Source: Rhizobium sp. TH2 (lineage in GTDB: Bacteria; Pseudomonadota; Alphaproteobacteria; Rhizobiales; Rhizobiaceae). Taken from it: a stretch of 64,000 nt of DNA. The notes under the pieces were generated by a model. That model ran no database searches. It was not told where the DNA came from and saw nothing but the letters and a program-made list of their open reading frames with translations. Positions 8,920 through 16,043 of the stretch are shown here, in pieces (the first letter of the stretch is position 1; each line of letters starts with the position of its first letter). The position numbers and the translations under genes are program-made. The stretch spans positions 159,175 through 223,174 of the forward strand of contig NZ_CP062233.1 in assembly GCF_024707525.1 (NCBI RefSeq). The letters run 5' to 3'.

Positions 8920-9040
8920 CATGTCTCCCGTGCCGGAAAGGCGCTTCACACTGAGCTAATTGCCAAGACCCAAAATTCCATTGCAATCATCGCGAGGATG
9001 CACATCATTAGAGTTTCTTCTTCGCCCGGATCCGCGAACC

Positions 9041-9244
9041 TCAATCCTCGCTGTTTCGGCGGTCTCGAAAGAAGCGCTCTCGTTCCGCCTTGAGCTTGAT
9101 AACGGACGCCTCGATCGATTTCATCATCGCTTTCTGGGCCGCCACGAAGGCTTTCGAGTTGGACGATGGGAGCGTAGCCGCGCCCTTCATCTTATAGGTC
9201 GGGCGGAGCCGCACGGGCCGGGTACTCTCTACATGTTCGGCCAT
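9041..9244 (-). CDS. Small basic coiled protein, 67 aa (family C, copy 2)
   Basis: Nearly identical to the gene at 2315-2518, including KSIEASVIKLKAERERFF and the end RDRRNSED. AGAGG seven bases before 9244 supports the same start as in copy 1. The strong conservation, while the third gene of this operon copy is broken, suggests that this member is still under selection or that the duplication is recent. Confidence 0.75.
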   Translation of the reverse strand: MAEHVESTRPVRLRPTYKMKGAATLPSSNSKAFVAAQKAMMKSIEASVIKLKAERERFFRDRRNSED

Positions 9245-9256
9245 GTCCAAGCCTCT

Positions 9257-9331
9257 GAAACTCAACTAACGCGAGTCAATCGAATCACTGGCGACTCGTT
9301 CCGCGAGCGAGAAAAGAATCTTCGCAACCGG
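9257..9331. repeat. Duplicated promoter region, copy 2
   Basis: About 75 bases nearly identical to 2531-2607, including the inverted repeat CGAGTC-N15-GACTCG. It lies between the family C gene and the small gene at 9403. Confidence 0.7.
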
Positions 9332-9402
9332 ACCTTGGTTCACTGTTCGATGATTGACTGTGCGCAAGCGTCTGCCAATATTGCGGATATAGAGGAGCTT
9401 CC

Positions 9403-9576
9403 ATGGCAGATAATGAAGACGTGCCCCCCGATGCCACGCCCGGCTCCCGTCGCAAAGAGACGAATGATGCCTACGCCAAAATTGCTGAACAAGAGCGTCT
9501 GAGCAACGAATCGAAGAATATGCGGCGTCGCAGGATGAAGGAATTAGGGTGGCCGCCGCCGACCAACAGAGGGTGA
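9403..9576 (+). CDS. Small charged protein, 57 aa (family D-like)
   Basis: GAGGAG lies seven bases before the ATG. The product runs MADNEDVPPDATPGSRRKE and ends with RRRRMKELGWPPPTNRG. The middle (RKETNDAYAKIAEQERL) resembles RKAETDRAYREMEEKDR of the protein at 5038, so it is probably a distant member of the same family. Function unknown. Confidence 0.55.
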   Translation: MADNEDVPPDATPGSRRKETNDAYAKIAEQERLSNESKNMRRRRMKELGWPPPTNRG

Positions 9577-9594
9577 CCGTCGCGTGTTCTGTCG

Positions 9595-9783
9595 TTAAGC
9601 CAGCTTGCGTGTCCGCAGTTCATGGATGGCGCGGAGCGTTTCTCGGCGCGACCAACCTTCGTCCACGGCAGCTTCGACGAGGCCATTTGCCGAAGCTTCA
9701 AAGTTCGCCCTGAGTGAGGCGATGCAGGACAGACGGCGGTTGGGATGGCTTTTCGGTAATAAAGGCGGCGCGATGGGCAGCAT
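9595..9783 (-). CDS. Small protein with EGWS motif, 62 aa
   Basis: AAGGA about eight bases before the ATG at 9783 decides the start (MLPIAPPLLPK). The C-terminal half (LVEAAVDEGWSRRETLRAIHEL) fits the AGWS pattern of the genes at 2667, 2106 and 3328. Function unknown. Confidence 0.6.
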   Translation of the reverse strand: MLPIAPPLLPKSHPNRRLSCIASLRANFEASANGLVEAAVDEGWSRRETLRAIHELRTRKLA

Positions 9784-9888
9784 TTGAAAATCCTTCAAGC
9801 GAAGGCCGCTCTGGAGCTAAAGACTCGGCTGACTGCAATGTTCCGGGGCCTTGGTAGGAAAGCTCCCCTTTAACAAGGCACGCAATGC

Positions 9889-10208
9889 GTGGCGCCATCG
9901 CACGGCTTCTGCTAGCTGCCAGGAAGGGCGACAAGCTCGTTTATGTTGGATCGGTAGGAACCGGCTTCAAGCACGCTCAGGCGCGCGAGCTAAAGACGTT
10001 GCTTGACGGACTAAGGACCAATCGGCCGGCGATAGCGAAAAAGGGCAAAACCCTCGTTTTCGTTCAGCCGGAACTTGTCGCAGAAATCGAATATCGAGGT
10101 TGGACCGATGATGGAAAGCTGCGACATGCCTCGTTCAAGGGTCTGCGGGAAATCCCAGATGAGGCAAATGTCTACAACCTTGATGAAACGAACCCGAACG
10201 GCCAATAG
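9889..10208 (+). pseudogene. C-terminal fragment of a LigD-type DNA ligase
   Basis: The translation (GAIARLLLAARKGDKLVYVG, then KTLLDGL, FVQPELVAEIEYRGWTDDGK, SFKGLRE) is the OB-fold end of the ligase family and aligns with 4765-5040. In this copy the frame is intact where the gene at 4008 is broken, which locates the missing base there. The adenylation domain with the catalytic lysine is absent, so it cannot seal DNA alone. The frame could still be expressed from the ATG near 9885. Confidence 0.8.
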
Positions 10209-10216
10209 GCGGCAAA

Positions 10217-10260
10217 TCAAACTTGCCGGGATGAGGTGCCTGGCTTGCGCCACGTCCGGG
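10217..10260. repeat. Intergenic repeat, copy 1
   Basis: The pattern TCAAACTTGCCGGGATGA, then GCCTGGCTT, then GCCACGTCCGG recurs at 15457-15508 with small insertions. It lies just downstream of the ligase fragment. Function unknown. Confidence 0.55.
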
Positions 10261-10374
10261 ACTCGCGGGGACGAGCATAGTCTAACGCGGCTTTAGGAAA
10301 TAGGTGTCGAAGGTGGAACTGATGGGCGAACAGTTGCGTTATTGCATCGTCATTTCTCCCTGGATGAGGACTCC

Positions 10375-10410
10375 GGCCCGGTCATGCGAAAGTGCGGCCG
10401 GGCTTTCTTC
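10375..10410 (+). terminator. Terminator-like hairpin
   Basis: GCCCGG and CCGGGC pair around a loop of about 16 bases and are followed by TTTCTTC. It is in the region between the ligase fragment and the convergent DUF982 gene. Confidence 0.5.
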
Positions 10411-10428
10411 GGATATCGCGCGGCCTTA

Positions 10429-10725
10429 CTAAGGAAGCACCTGCGGCTGAGGCTGCTGTGGCGACGAAGGGAAGTTCATCACAAGCGGCATATTGGCCTC
10501 CAAGCAGGCCGATATTAGTGCCTCTCGCGCTGCTTCGGTCGCGACCATACGCTTAGCGGCCGCGCGACAGAGATCCAGCGCTCGGCGATGATGCACACCG
10601 AACTTAACCGGCCATTCTTTCTCCAGAAAGTCGATCGTGTCTTCGAGCGAATGAAAAGTGTGCTGAAGACTATTTTGTAGCCTGACGGTGATCGGCTTAC
10701 GCCAAAATGTTTCAATGACCTGCAT
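10429..10725 (-). CDS. DUF982 family protein, 98 aa
   Basis: The N-terminal pattern WRKPITVRLQN, the central EKEWPVKFG and the helix CRAAAKRMVATEAAREALISA fit DUF982, a family of small proteins abundant on rhizobial plasmids. A very good AAAGGAGG lies seven bases before the start. The last dozen residues are a Pro/Gln tail. The function of DUF982 is unknown. Confidence 0.85.
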   Translation of the reverse strand: MQVIETFWRKPITVRLQNSLQHTFHSLEDTIDFLEKEWPVKFGVHHRRALDLCRAAAKRMVATEAAREALISACLEANMPLVMNFPSSPQQPQPQVLP

Positions 10726-10849
10726 TTCATCCTCCTTTGGCCATCAAAAACTAAGCGGATACTTAAATTTAGGGCGATAAAGAGCAAACGCAAGGCTCTG
10801 TACGAAAGCAGACAAAGCATGTCCGATCAGATCAAAACCGATTGCCGGC

Positions 10850-10884
10850 TTGACTCTTTTTCTATCTGAGAACAAAATGAGAAC
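10850..10884 (+). promoter_or_regulatory. Promoter with alphaproteobacterial SOS (LexA) box
   Basis: A -35 box TTGACT (10850-10855) and a -10 box CAAAAT (10873-10878) are separated by 17 bases. The direct repeat GAAC-AAAATGA-GAAC (10870-10884) covers the -10 box; GAAC-N7-GAAC is the established LexA site of alphaproteobacteria. It lies about 50 bases before the ATG at 10936, which starts an operon that contains a YedK-type gene. LexA binding here would block the promoter until DNA damage. The inference rests on an exact consensus match at an appropriate position. Confidence 0.75.
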
Positions 10885-10935
10885 ATATTCCGCATGAGCG
10901 GAGCATTTCACGTTGTCAGCGATAGGAGAACCGCC

Positions 10936-11169
10936 ATGTCAGCGGCCGAACAATTGCGCCTGGATGTTGGCTCGTTCGAACGAAGCCCCCGTCAAGAAGT
11001 CGATCTCGTCGATGCGATGATATGCGCGTGTGGTGGCGATGCGCGCCAAGCGGTCCGCGAGTTGATGCTAGATGCCGACTTCCTGCGTGACCAGCTCTAC
11101 ACGGCCTCCCGGTTGATGAGCCAAGGCTATGGCCGGGGATGGAAGCCCAAATACGAGCGCCTGTCATGA
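10936..11169 (+). CDS. First gene of the SOS-box operon, 77 aa
   Basis: AGGAG seven bases before the ATG at 10936 decides the start over the one at 10894. The product is soluble and helical (DAMICACGGDARQAVRELML, then LRDQLYTASRLM) with a basic end GWKPKYERLS. It overlaps the next gene by ATGA. Similar small proteins are common in rhizobia, but no function is known. Confidence 0.75.
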   Translation: MSAAEQLRLDVGSFERSPRQEVDLVDAMICACGGDARQAVRELMLDADFLRDQLYTASRLMSQGYGRGWKPKYERLS

Positions 11170-11500
11170 TGCGGCGCAAGGGCGAACTTTCCCAGGCAGG
11201 CATCGATCGAGGATGGCCGCATCAGATTGCCGTGCCGTATGATAGCTGTACGGGCAAGAATTACAATCCGCCTCACACTTTCATTCGCGGGCTGAGCGTC
11301 TGCGGGCGAACCCACACAGTGCTGCACGGCGACGAAAAATATCTCGTCTTCTGCTTCGCAGATGTCGCGGATGCGCTCCAGTTCAAGGAAGCCTTCGGAG
11401 GCATCCATTCTATCCCGAGGACAGGAAGGGTAGGAACTGGAACCGGCGGCCTGGGGATATCCACCAGCTGCAAAAATCATGCAATCCGTATGAGTGGTAG
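11166..11500 (+). CDS. Second gene of the SOS-box operon, about 111 aa, frameshifted
   Basis: The start (MMRRKGELSQAGIDRGWPHQ) overlaps the previous stop by ATGA. The first 78 residues are protein-like, with Cys in SVCGR and FCFAD. At 11400 the frame slips: one missing G changes the expected EAFGG-HPFYPEDRKGRNW into a run-on frame that would overlap the next gene. The corrected frame ends QLQKSCNPYEW at 11500, 12 bases before the next ATG. It is either a sequencing error or a recent mutation. Function unknown. Confidence 0.65.
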
Positions 11501-11512
11501 ACGGGTGCCAGT

Positions 11513-11836
11513 ATGCCGGAAAAGACGACCTTCACCTATCGCGAGAAGAGCTACACACTGTCTGACGCTGACCGCAATGGACAGATTATCGAGGCGCACT
11601 GTCGATACTGCAACCTCACGCACAATTTCCGGCCGGCTGACCTCATTGCTGTACTGGGTGATCAGAAAACCTATTCCATCGAAACCCATATGACTTGCCA
11701 GAAATGCAAGAAGAAGGACTATATATCGGCAAAGCTTCGAAGCTACGACGGGTCGTACATTGGAAAGCTACCGGTTCGAGAGTTGGTCGAAGTCTACTAT
11801 GTGAAGAAAAGCAGGTGGAAGAACGGGGTGCTGTGA
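11513..11836 (+). CDS. Zinc-ribbon-like protein, 107 aa
   Basis: Two CxxC pairs, HCRYC near residue 30 and TCQKC near residue 63, are placed as in a zinc ribbon. The rest is alpha/beta with a basic end. The gene is packed between its operon neighbours; the next ATG follows directly after its stop. A paralog lies at 12889-13206. Zinc binding is inferred from the cysteines; the partner, possibly DNA, is unknown. Confidence 0.7.
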   Translation: MPEKTTFTYREKSYTLSDADRNGQIIEAHCRYCNLTHNFRPADLIAVLGDQKTYSIETHMTCQKCKKKDYISAKLRSYDGSYIGKLPVRELVEVYYVKKSRWKNGVL

Positions 11837-12555
11837 ATGTGCAATCTGTATCGGCTGGACGCTCGCGATTGGACCATCAAATTCGTCCAGGACGCCCAGA
11901 GCTTCGACAACCTCGTCAACATGATGGACAGCTACGAGGTCTATCCCGATCGTGAAGGGCTGATCCTGCGCAACACCGCCTCCGGCCGCCGGCAACTGGC
12001 GCATGTTCGCTGGGGACTGCCCTCATCGCAGAAAGCTCTGATGGATGCGGCGGCGAAACGCGCCGACAAATTGCGCGCCAAAGGCAAGGAGGTTGATTTC
12101 GCCCAATTGCTTAAGATGGAGCCCGACGGCGGCACGACCAATGTCCGCAACACCAACAGTTCGCATTGGAAACGCTGGCTCGGCATCGAAAACCGATGCG
12201 TCGTTCCGTTCACCCGATTTGCCGAGCCCGATCATACCAGCAAACCGGAGTCCGGAAGGGTGCCGAATGCGTGGTTTGCCGTCGATGAAACCGAGCCCAT
12301 GGGTATTTCGCAGGCATCTGGGTCGGGGACTGGAGCTGCGTCCGCAAGGTCAAGGAAGGGTCGGTCACATGCGATTTCTACGGCTTTCTCACGACGGAGC
12401 CGAACGGCGTGGTGGCACCGATCCATCCAAAGGCGATGCCGGTCATCCTCACGACGCCAGAAGAGATCAACATCTGGCTTACCAAGCCGTGGGATGAGGC
12501 GAAGGCGCTGCAGCGGCCCTTATCCGACGATCAGCTTGTCAAATTGGCTGCTTGA
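11837..12555 (+). CDS. yedK: YedK/HMCES-type SRAP protein, frameshifted
   Basis: The protein begins MCNLYRLD, with catalytic Cys2, and continues with [33 protein letters not shown] and AWFAVDE. SRAP proteins form a covalent bond with abasic sites in single-stranded DNA to shield them. At 12301 one G is missing: the expected [17 protein letters not shown] continues in the next frame to [11 protein letters not shown], with the conserved His, and ends at 12555. The corrected length is about 239 aa. Its place behind a LexA box fits the family name, SOS response associated peptidase. If the frameshift is real, Cys2 remains but the conserved His is lost. Confidence 0.85.
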
Positions 12556-12620
12556 ACCATCTTTTTGCTGGATATTTGTGGTCGATGTAACGAGTCCTTC
12601 TCGAACAGGCAGACACTAAG

Positions 12621-12845
12621 ATGGCCGACGGTCCGATGAACTGGCTTGACCATGATCCGTTCCTCATTGTCGGAAGAGGGCCACGATACGTGCTGATTGG
12701 AGAGGAGGACGGCAGCTTTACGGTCATGGATCAGACGACAAAGGCGGCGGCAATCTGGAATAATCAGATGCTCTTTGGTTTGCCGTTCGATGAGGCCGAT
12801 GACCTGCTCGAAACGATGAACCAGTTGACGAACGAAAATCCGTAG
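12621..12845 (+). CDS. Hypothetical protein, 74 aa
   Basis: The product (MADGPMNWLDHDPFLIVGRG) is acidic and soluble with beta-strand-like segments (RYVLIGEEDGSFTVMD) and a C-terminal helix. It follows the yedK-like gene by about 65 bases on the same strand and may belong to the same operon. The ribosome-binding site is weak. No family recognised. Confidence 0.6.
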   Translation: MADGPMNWLDHDPFLIVGRGPRYVLIGEEDGSFTVMDQTTKAAAIWNNQMLFGLPFDEADDLLETMNQLTNENP

Positions 12846-12888
12846 AGCGTAGTTGTGGTCGATCCTGCCCTAACTTTGGCGGCATGAC

Positions 12889-13206
12889 GTGGCTGAGAAA
12901 CGTTACCCAACGAGACATACGACTATCGGCTCGGTCATCGATGCTGGGCTAAAGATCCACGGCTTCTGTATGGATTGTGGTCATGACGCGGAGATCGACC
13001 TAGCCGAGGTCGCCAGGAAGCTAGGCCGCAAACACAGTTCGCTTCCGATGTATCTCGTTCCGAAAGTTCATTGCGATGTCTGCAAGAGCAAGAATGTCGG
13101 CACCTACCTTGCTGATAGCGAAGCAGATATCCCGGCTGAGCACCAAGAACATGTTGCGAAGGCGTGGCGCAGCAAGTTCACGCCGCCTGACACAGAAAAC
13201 CAATAG
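12889..13206 (+). CDS. Zinc-ribbon-like protein, 105 aa
   Basis: The GTG start at 12889 has GGCGG upstream. FCMDCGHDAEIDLAEVARKLG and HCDVCKSKNVGTY carry two CxxC pairs about 38 residues apart, a likely zinc ribbon. The spacing and the following helix match the protein at 11513. Together with that gene it frames the YedK region. Function unknown. Confidence 0.7.
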   Translation: MAEKRYPTRHTTIGSVIDAGLKIHGFCMDCGHDAEIDLAEVARKLGRKHSSLPMYLVPKVHCDVCKSKNVGTYLADSEADIPAEHQEHVAKAWRSKFTPPDTENQ

Positions 13207-13283
13207 TCGTCACTGCTCGGTGCTTTGCCTTTCGCGGGTCTTCATGCGATCGGATATCTTGGGCATTTTCGTCAAGGCTGCAC

Positions 13284-14438
13284 CTACCGCGTTTTCTCGA
13301 AGAACTCATCCCCGAACTCTGAGCGAAGATATTCTGCCTCGTTGAAAGTCAGATCTTCCGCAGTGCTCTTCACCTTGTCAGAAATCTCGTATTTTTTGGT
13401 GGGATGAATTTTCTCCGTCAGAAGTGTGAAGTCCTCAAAACGTGGTACGCCAATATGGTCCTGCACGCGAGCTATTGTCCCGTGTGGATCTTTTCGGATG
13501 TCTGAGAACGGCATAATCAACAGACTATCTATGCCAAAGTGCGAACTCCAGAGTGGAATTCCGGTGCTATATCCGCCACGGCTTTCACTCTCTTGAATCC
13601 GCTTCAAAATGTTCAACCATTGCTCTTCGTTGGGCGCATCAATATCGGCTCGACCTGCCCACATGCGCATCTGAGACAGCAGCCGGTCGGCCGGCCGGCG
13701 AACAATCAAGATTAGCTTGGTCGGTCCAAGGAACTGCCGCGCATACGCCACCTGGCCTTCTCCCAGTTCCAAATAGCTAGGGGTAATATCACCCTTCTTG
13801 ACCCCTTCGGCCATAGGCCAGGAATAAGCGGCCCGATACCAATCAGCGGTGACCACGGGGAAAGAGATCAGGTGTTTCAGGTAGCCGATGTATGCTTTAT
13901 TCGATTTTGCTTTACGCCTTTCGCGTTTGATCGCCTTGTGAGCCAACTTGATCTGGCGTGCTCGTTGCGGAGCGTCGCGGCCGACACTATCAAAAAAGTG
14001 CAATTCATTGACGGGGGGCATAAAAACTTGGGGGTGTTCGAGCAGCACCTTGTTCAGCCAACTGGTCGCTGCTTTCTGTGCACCAATGCAAAGGAAGTCC
14101 GGCTTTGAAAGGGATTGCTTCTCTTTCTCCGTCATTTCATCATCGAATTGCATGTGTAAATCGCGCATTACGTCCCAGTATTCTTCAACCGCTCTCGCCG
14201 CCTCGGCAGCGGAATCAGCATATCCGCCGTTGGGCATGACGGGTGCCCCACGCATTGGCTTTGGATAGGCCCCTGACCACTGCCAAAGACCCTTTGTCGG
14301 GCCTGCGGGCTCAAACCGAATCCGGCCCGCATATTGACCATCAAAGCAGGAATAGTCTTCAAGCGGCTTGCCATCGAGCCCTCGGTCATCTGGCCAAGTG
14401 CGCTTCCACTCGTATTTCCTCTCCCAGTCTTCAGCCAT
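13284..14438 (-). CDS. Sulfotransferase with an N-terminal family A domain, 384 aa
   Basis: Residues 1-95 (MAEDWERKYEWKRTWPDD to ARAVEEYWDVMR) match the stand-alone protein at 1801. From about residue 116 a sulfotransferase domain follows: CIGAQKAATSWL is the 5'-phosphosulfate loop and LILIVRRPADRLLSQ the 3'-phosphate motif for the donor PAPS. The domain ends near residue 360. An internal ATG just before the catalytic domain (MTEKEKQSLSKPDF) could give a shorter product. The acceptor cannot be predicted. No sulfate-activation genes are nearby. AAGG lies upstream of the long start. Confidence 0.8.
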   Translation of the reverse strand: MAEDWERKYEWKRTWPDDRGLDGKPLEDYSCFDGQYAGRIRFEPAGPTKGLWQWSGAYPKPMRGAPVMPNGGYADSAAEAARAVEEYWDVMRDLHMQFDDEMTEKEKQSLSKPDFLCIGAQKAATSWLNKVLLEHPQVFMPPVNELHFFDSVGRDAPQRARQIKLAHKAIKRERRKAKSNKAYIGYLKHLISFPVVTADWYRAAYSWPMAEGVKKGDITPSYLELGEGQVAYARQFLGPTKLILIVRRPADRLLSQMRMWAGRADIDAPNEEQWLNILKRIQESESRGGYSTGIPLWSSHFGIDSLLIMPFSDIRKDPHGTIARVQDHIGVPRFEDFTLLTEKIHPTKKYEISDKVKSTAEDLTFNEAEYLRSEFGDEFFEKTR

Positions 14439-14469
14439 TGCGAAGCCTTGCCAGCGTTAGGGGCCGAGT

Positions 14470-14694
14470 TCATTTCTTGCCCAGATATCGACGAGCATAG
14501 GCTTCGGCTGCTACGCGAGCGTCGTCACTGTTTTCGTACGTTCCCGCCATAGTAACGCGTCGATCGCCATAGAAGACCTCAACGCGCTTTGTCTGTGCGT
14601 CATACTTCACCCATACACTGTCGTTGCTGTCCGTCCGCGAATCCATATTGGAGAAAATAACATAAGCTCGCAGATCGGCAAGATTCACCTTCAC
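14470..14694 (-). CDS. Hypothetical protein, up to 74 aa
   Basis: The frame starts with GTG at 14694; an internal ATG (MDSRTDSNDSVWVKYD) is a possible shorter start, and neither has a strong ribosome-binding site. The product looks like a small beta protein (VWVKYDAQTKRVEVFYGDRR) with a C-terminal helix. It precedes the sulfotransferase on the same strand by 31 bases. Confidence 0.5.
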   Translation of the reverse strand: MKVNLADLRAYVIFSNMDSRTDSNDSVWVKYDAQTKRVEVFYGDRRVTMAGTYENSDDARVAAEAYARRYLGKK

Positions 14695-14710
14695 AGTGAA
14701 GACGGCATTT

Positions 14711-14823
14711 CAATAAATCTGTGGCGCAATGGGCGCCATGGCAAAGCGTCCTGAATCTCCTCCGACTGCACCACTGAAGCGCGAAGTCGATCCGCTGGTC
14801 TCCCGGCCGATCGTCCCTCCCGG
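14711..14823 (+). pseudogene. N-terminal fragment of a LigD-type DNA ligase
   Basis: About 110 bases match 3985-4100, including the untranslated CTGTGGCG-AATG-GCGCCATGG leader, then MAKRPESPPTAPLKREVD and SRPIVPPG. The match ends before the adenylation domain. It is the third ligase-derived piece of the window. Because the leader is conserved, its expression signals were copied too. Confidence 0.8.
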
Positions 14824-14827
14824 GCGC

Positions 14828-15034
14828 TCAGAGTGCGGACGCGTCGCCGCCTAGATTCAATACTTCGCGCTTCAGTTCCGCAATCTCCTGGTCAATCTGC
14901 ATGAGCAATTGAGGTAGGGACCTGCTCTTGATCGGCTCCCGCAAAGAGGTATCGCCCTTTGCAATCATTTCTTCTATACGCTTTCGGCAAAGCGCGTCTT
15001 GGGTCAATTGAAGCTTGTCTACGAAAACCGCCAA
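14828..15034 (-). CDS. Small coiled-coil protein, 68 aa
   Basis: A GGGAGG seven bases before the TTG at 15034 suggests that codon as start, rather than the GTG at 15061. The product is mostly helical (CRKRIEEMIAKGD, QIDQEIAELKREVLNLGG), consistent with a short coiled coil. No family recognised. Confidence 0.5.
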   Translation of the reverse strand: MAVFVDKLQLTQDALCRKRIEEMIAKGDTSLREPIKSRSLPQLLMQIDQEIAELKREVLNLGGDASAL

Positions 15035-15100
15035 GTCCCGTCCTCCCGCGCAAGTTGACACAGCGCACGTGGAGTCAAGCGGTTCGACGGCCCCGTTTCC

Positions 15101-15397
15101 TTAGTGGACCGTGCCGTGAATCTCGCCATCAAGCGAAACGGCAGACCAGATCATTGTCACCGACACTCCACTCTCCACTATTGGCTGGACGGCTTTGAGA
15201 ACGGCCATTTTTGCTTCCGCAGACAGGTCCGGCAAAACATGCACTTCCACCGAAGGCGAATGTTTTTCATTTCCGTCGCCAAGAGCCGCTTCAGGAAGAA
15301 TGTATATGACCTGACCAATAGTAATCCAGTCGTTGAGAATTGCCGAGAGTACCGCACTGGCATTGGTCGCGACGGAACTTGCCTCATCGAACGTCAT
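15101..15397 (-). CDS. Hypothetical protein, 98 aa
   Basis: GGAGGAC eight bases before the ATG at 15397 fixes the start (MTFDEASSVATNASAVL). The protein alternates strands and helices (WITIGQVIYILPEAALGDG, EVHVLPDLSAEAKMAVLKA) and has no cysteine or membrane segment. No function can be suggested. Confidence 0.65.
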   Translation of the reverse strand: MTFDEASSVATNASAVLSAILNDWITIGQVIYILPEAALGDGNEKHSPSVEVHVLPDLSAEAKMAVLKAVQPIVESGVSVTMIWSAVSLDGEIHGTVH

Positions 15398-15456
15398 GCT
15401 TACCGTCCTCCACATTAATGGATCGAAGGAGCCGGACGGCCTTGTGAGCGACGCAT

Positions 15457-15508
15457 TCAAACTTTGCCGGGATGAAACGCCTGGCTTCTTTGGAAGCCAC
15501 GTCCGGTG
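15457..15508. repeat. Intergenic repeat, copy 2
   Basis: Matches 10217-10260 in the blocks TCAAACT-TTGCCGGGATGA, GCCTGGCTT and GCCACGTCCGG, with about eight extra bases in the middle. Confidence 0.55.
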
Positions 15509-15565
15509 CTCATTGGGGCACAAGCGCCACTTAACGTTCGCGTAGCAAAATAGTTTCCGTGCGAT

Positions 15566-15748
15566 TTAGGACCGAAGGCTGCCTGGCAACATCCGCCAGT
15601 CTTTGTACGGATAGTGCTCCCAGCACCACCAGTCCGTCATCTTTGCGCCGCCCTGGTATCGATCGAAACCGAACCCGCCCCACTTAGCGCATCCTGCGTG
15701 AATACAATGGTGGTTGATCGGCGGAAGTATGATGGTCTCGTCAGTCAT
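15566..15748 (-). CDS. Small Cys/Trp-rich protein, 60 aa
   Basis: The product has HHCIHAGCAKWGGFGF and WWCWEHYP, so three Cys and several His could bind a metal. The start overlaps the previous stop by ATGA and has GAGG about eight bases upstream. It is the last of a chain of four coupled small genes on the minus strand. Similar short Cys/Trp proteins occur in rhizobia and their phages. Function unknown. Confidence 0.65.
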   Translation of the reverse strand: MTDETIILPPINHHCIHAGCAKWGGFGFDRYQGGAKMTDWWCWEHYPYKDWRMLPGSLRS

Positions 15749-15978
15749 ACTTTGGGCCTCAAGTGCATCTCGATGAGCTCGCGTGCGGCACGGAATACGC
15801 CGCTATCGTCATCCATCTGGCCCTCCTCAAGCGACATCAAGGCTCGCTCGTAAATGTCTCGCTGAGCTCCTTCGCTCAAAGCGCCAATGCGACGAAGATG
15901 GCTAACGAGCTCGACCAAGACGGCGGATGTCGAAAGCGCGACCGCGCCTGCGGAAAGAACTGCGGGATCCATGGTCAT
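15745..15978 (-). CDS. Small protein, 77 aa, in a coupled chain
   Basis: The protein starts MTMDPAVLSAGAVALSTSAV, a moderately hydrophobic helix, then LRRIGALSEGAQRDIYERAL. The ATG at 15978 overlaps the stop of the tiny upstream gene (ATGA); GGGAGAAGGA also serves the second ATG at 15972. The next gene is coupled by ATGA as well. The repeat-like segment IGALSEGAQRDIYERALMSLEE is seen in other small rhizobial proteins. Confidence 0.65.
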   Translation of the reverse strand: MTMDPAVLSAGAVALSTSAVLVELVSHLRRIGALSEGAQRDIYERALMSLEEGQMDDDSGVFRAARELIEMHLRPKV

Positions 15979-16043
15979 TCCTTCTCCCGTGCCGGTATCA
16001 AATTGAATTTAGCAAGTAGAAAGCCTACCGCGTCGTGCGTCAT
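15975..16043 (-). CDS. Tiny open frame, 22 aa, possible coupling peptide
   Basis: The product is MTHDAVGFLLAKFNLIPARE plus KE. Its start and stop both overlap the neighbours by ATGA, so ribosomes could pass from 16165 to 15566 without leaving. The reading frame may matter for coupling rather than for its product. Too short to judge by composition. Confidence 0.3.
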   Translation of the reverse strand: MTHDAVGFLLAKFNLIPAREKE

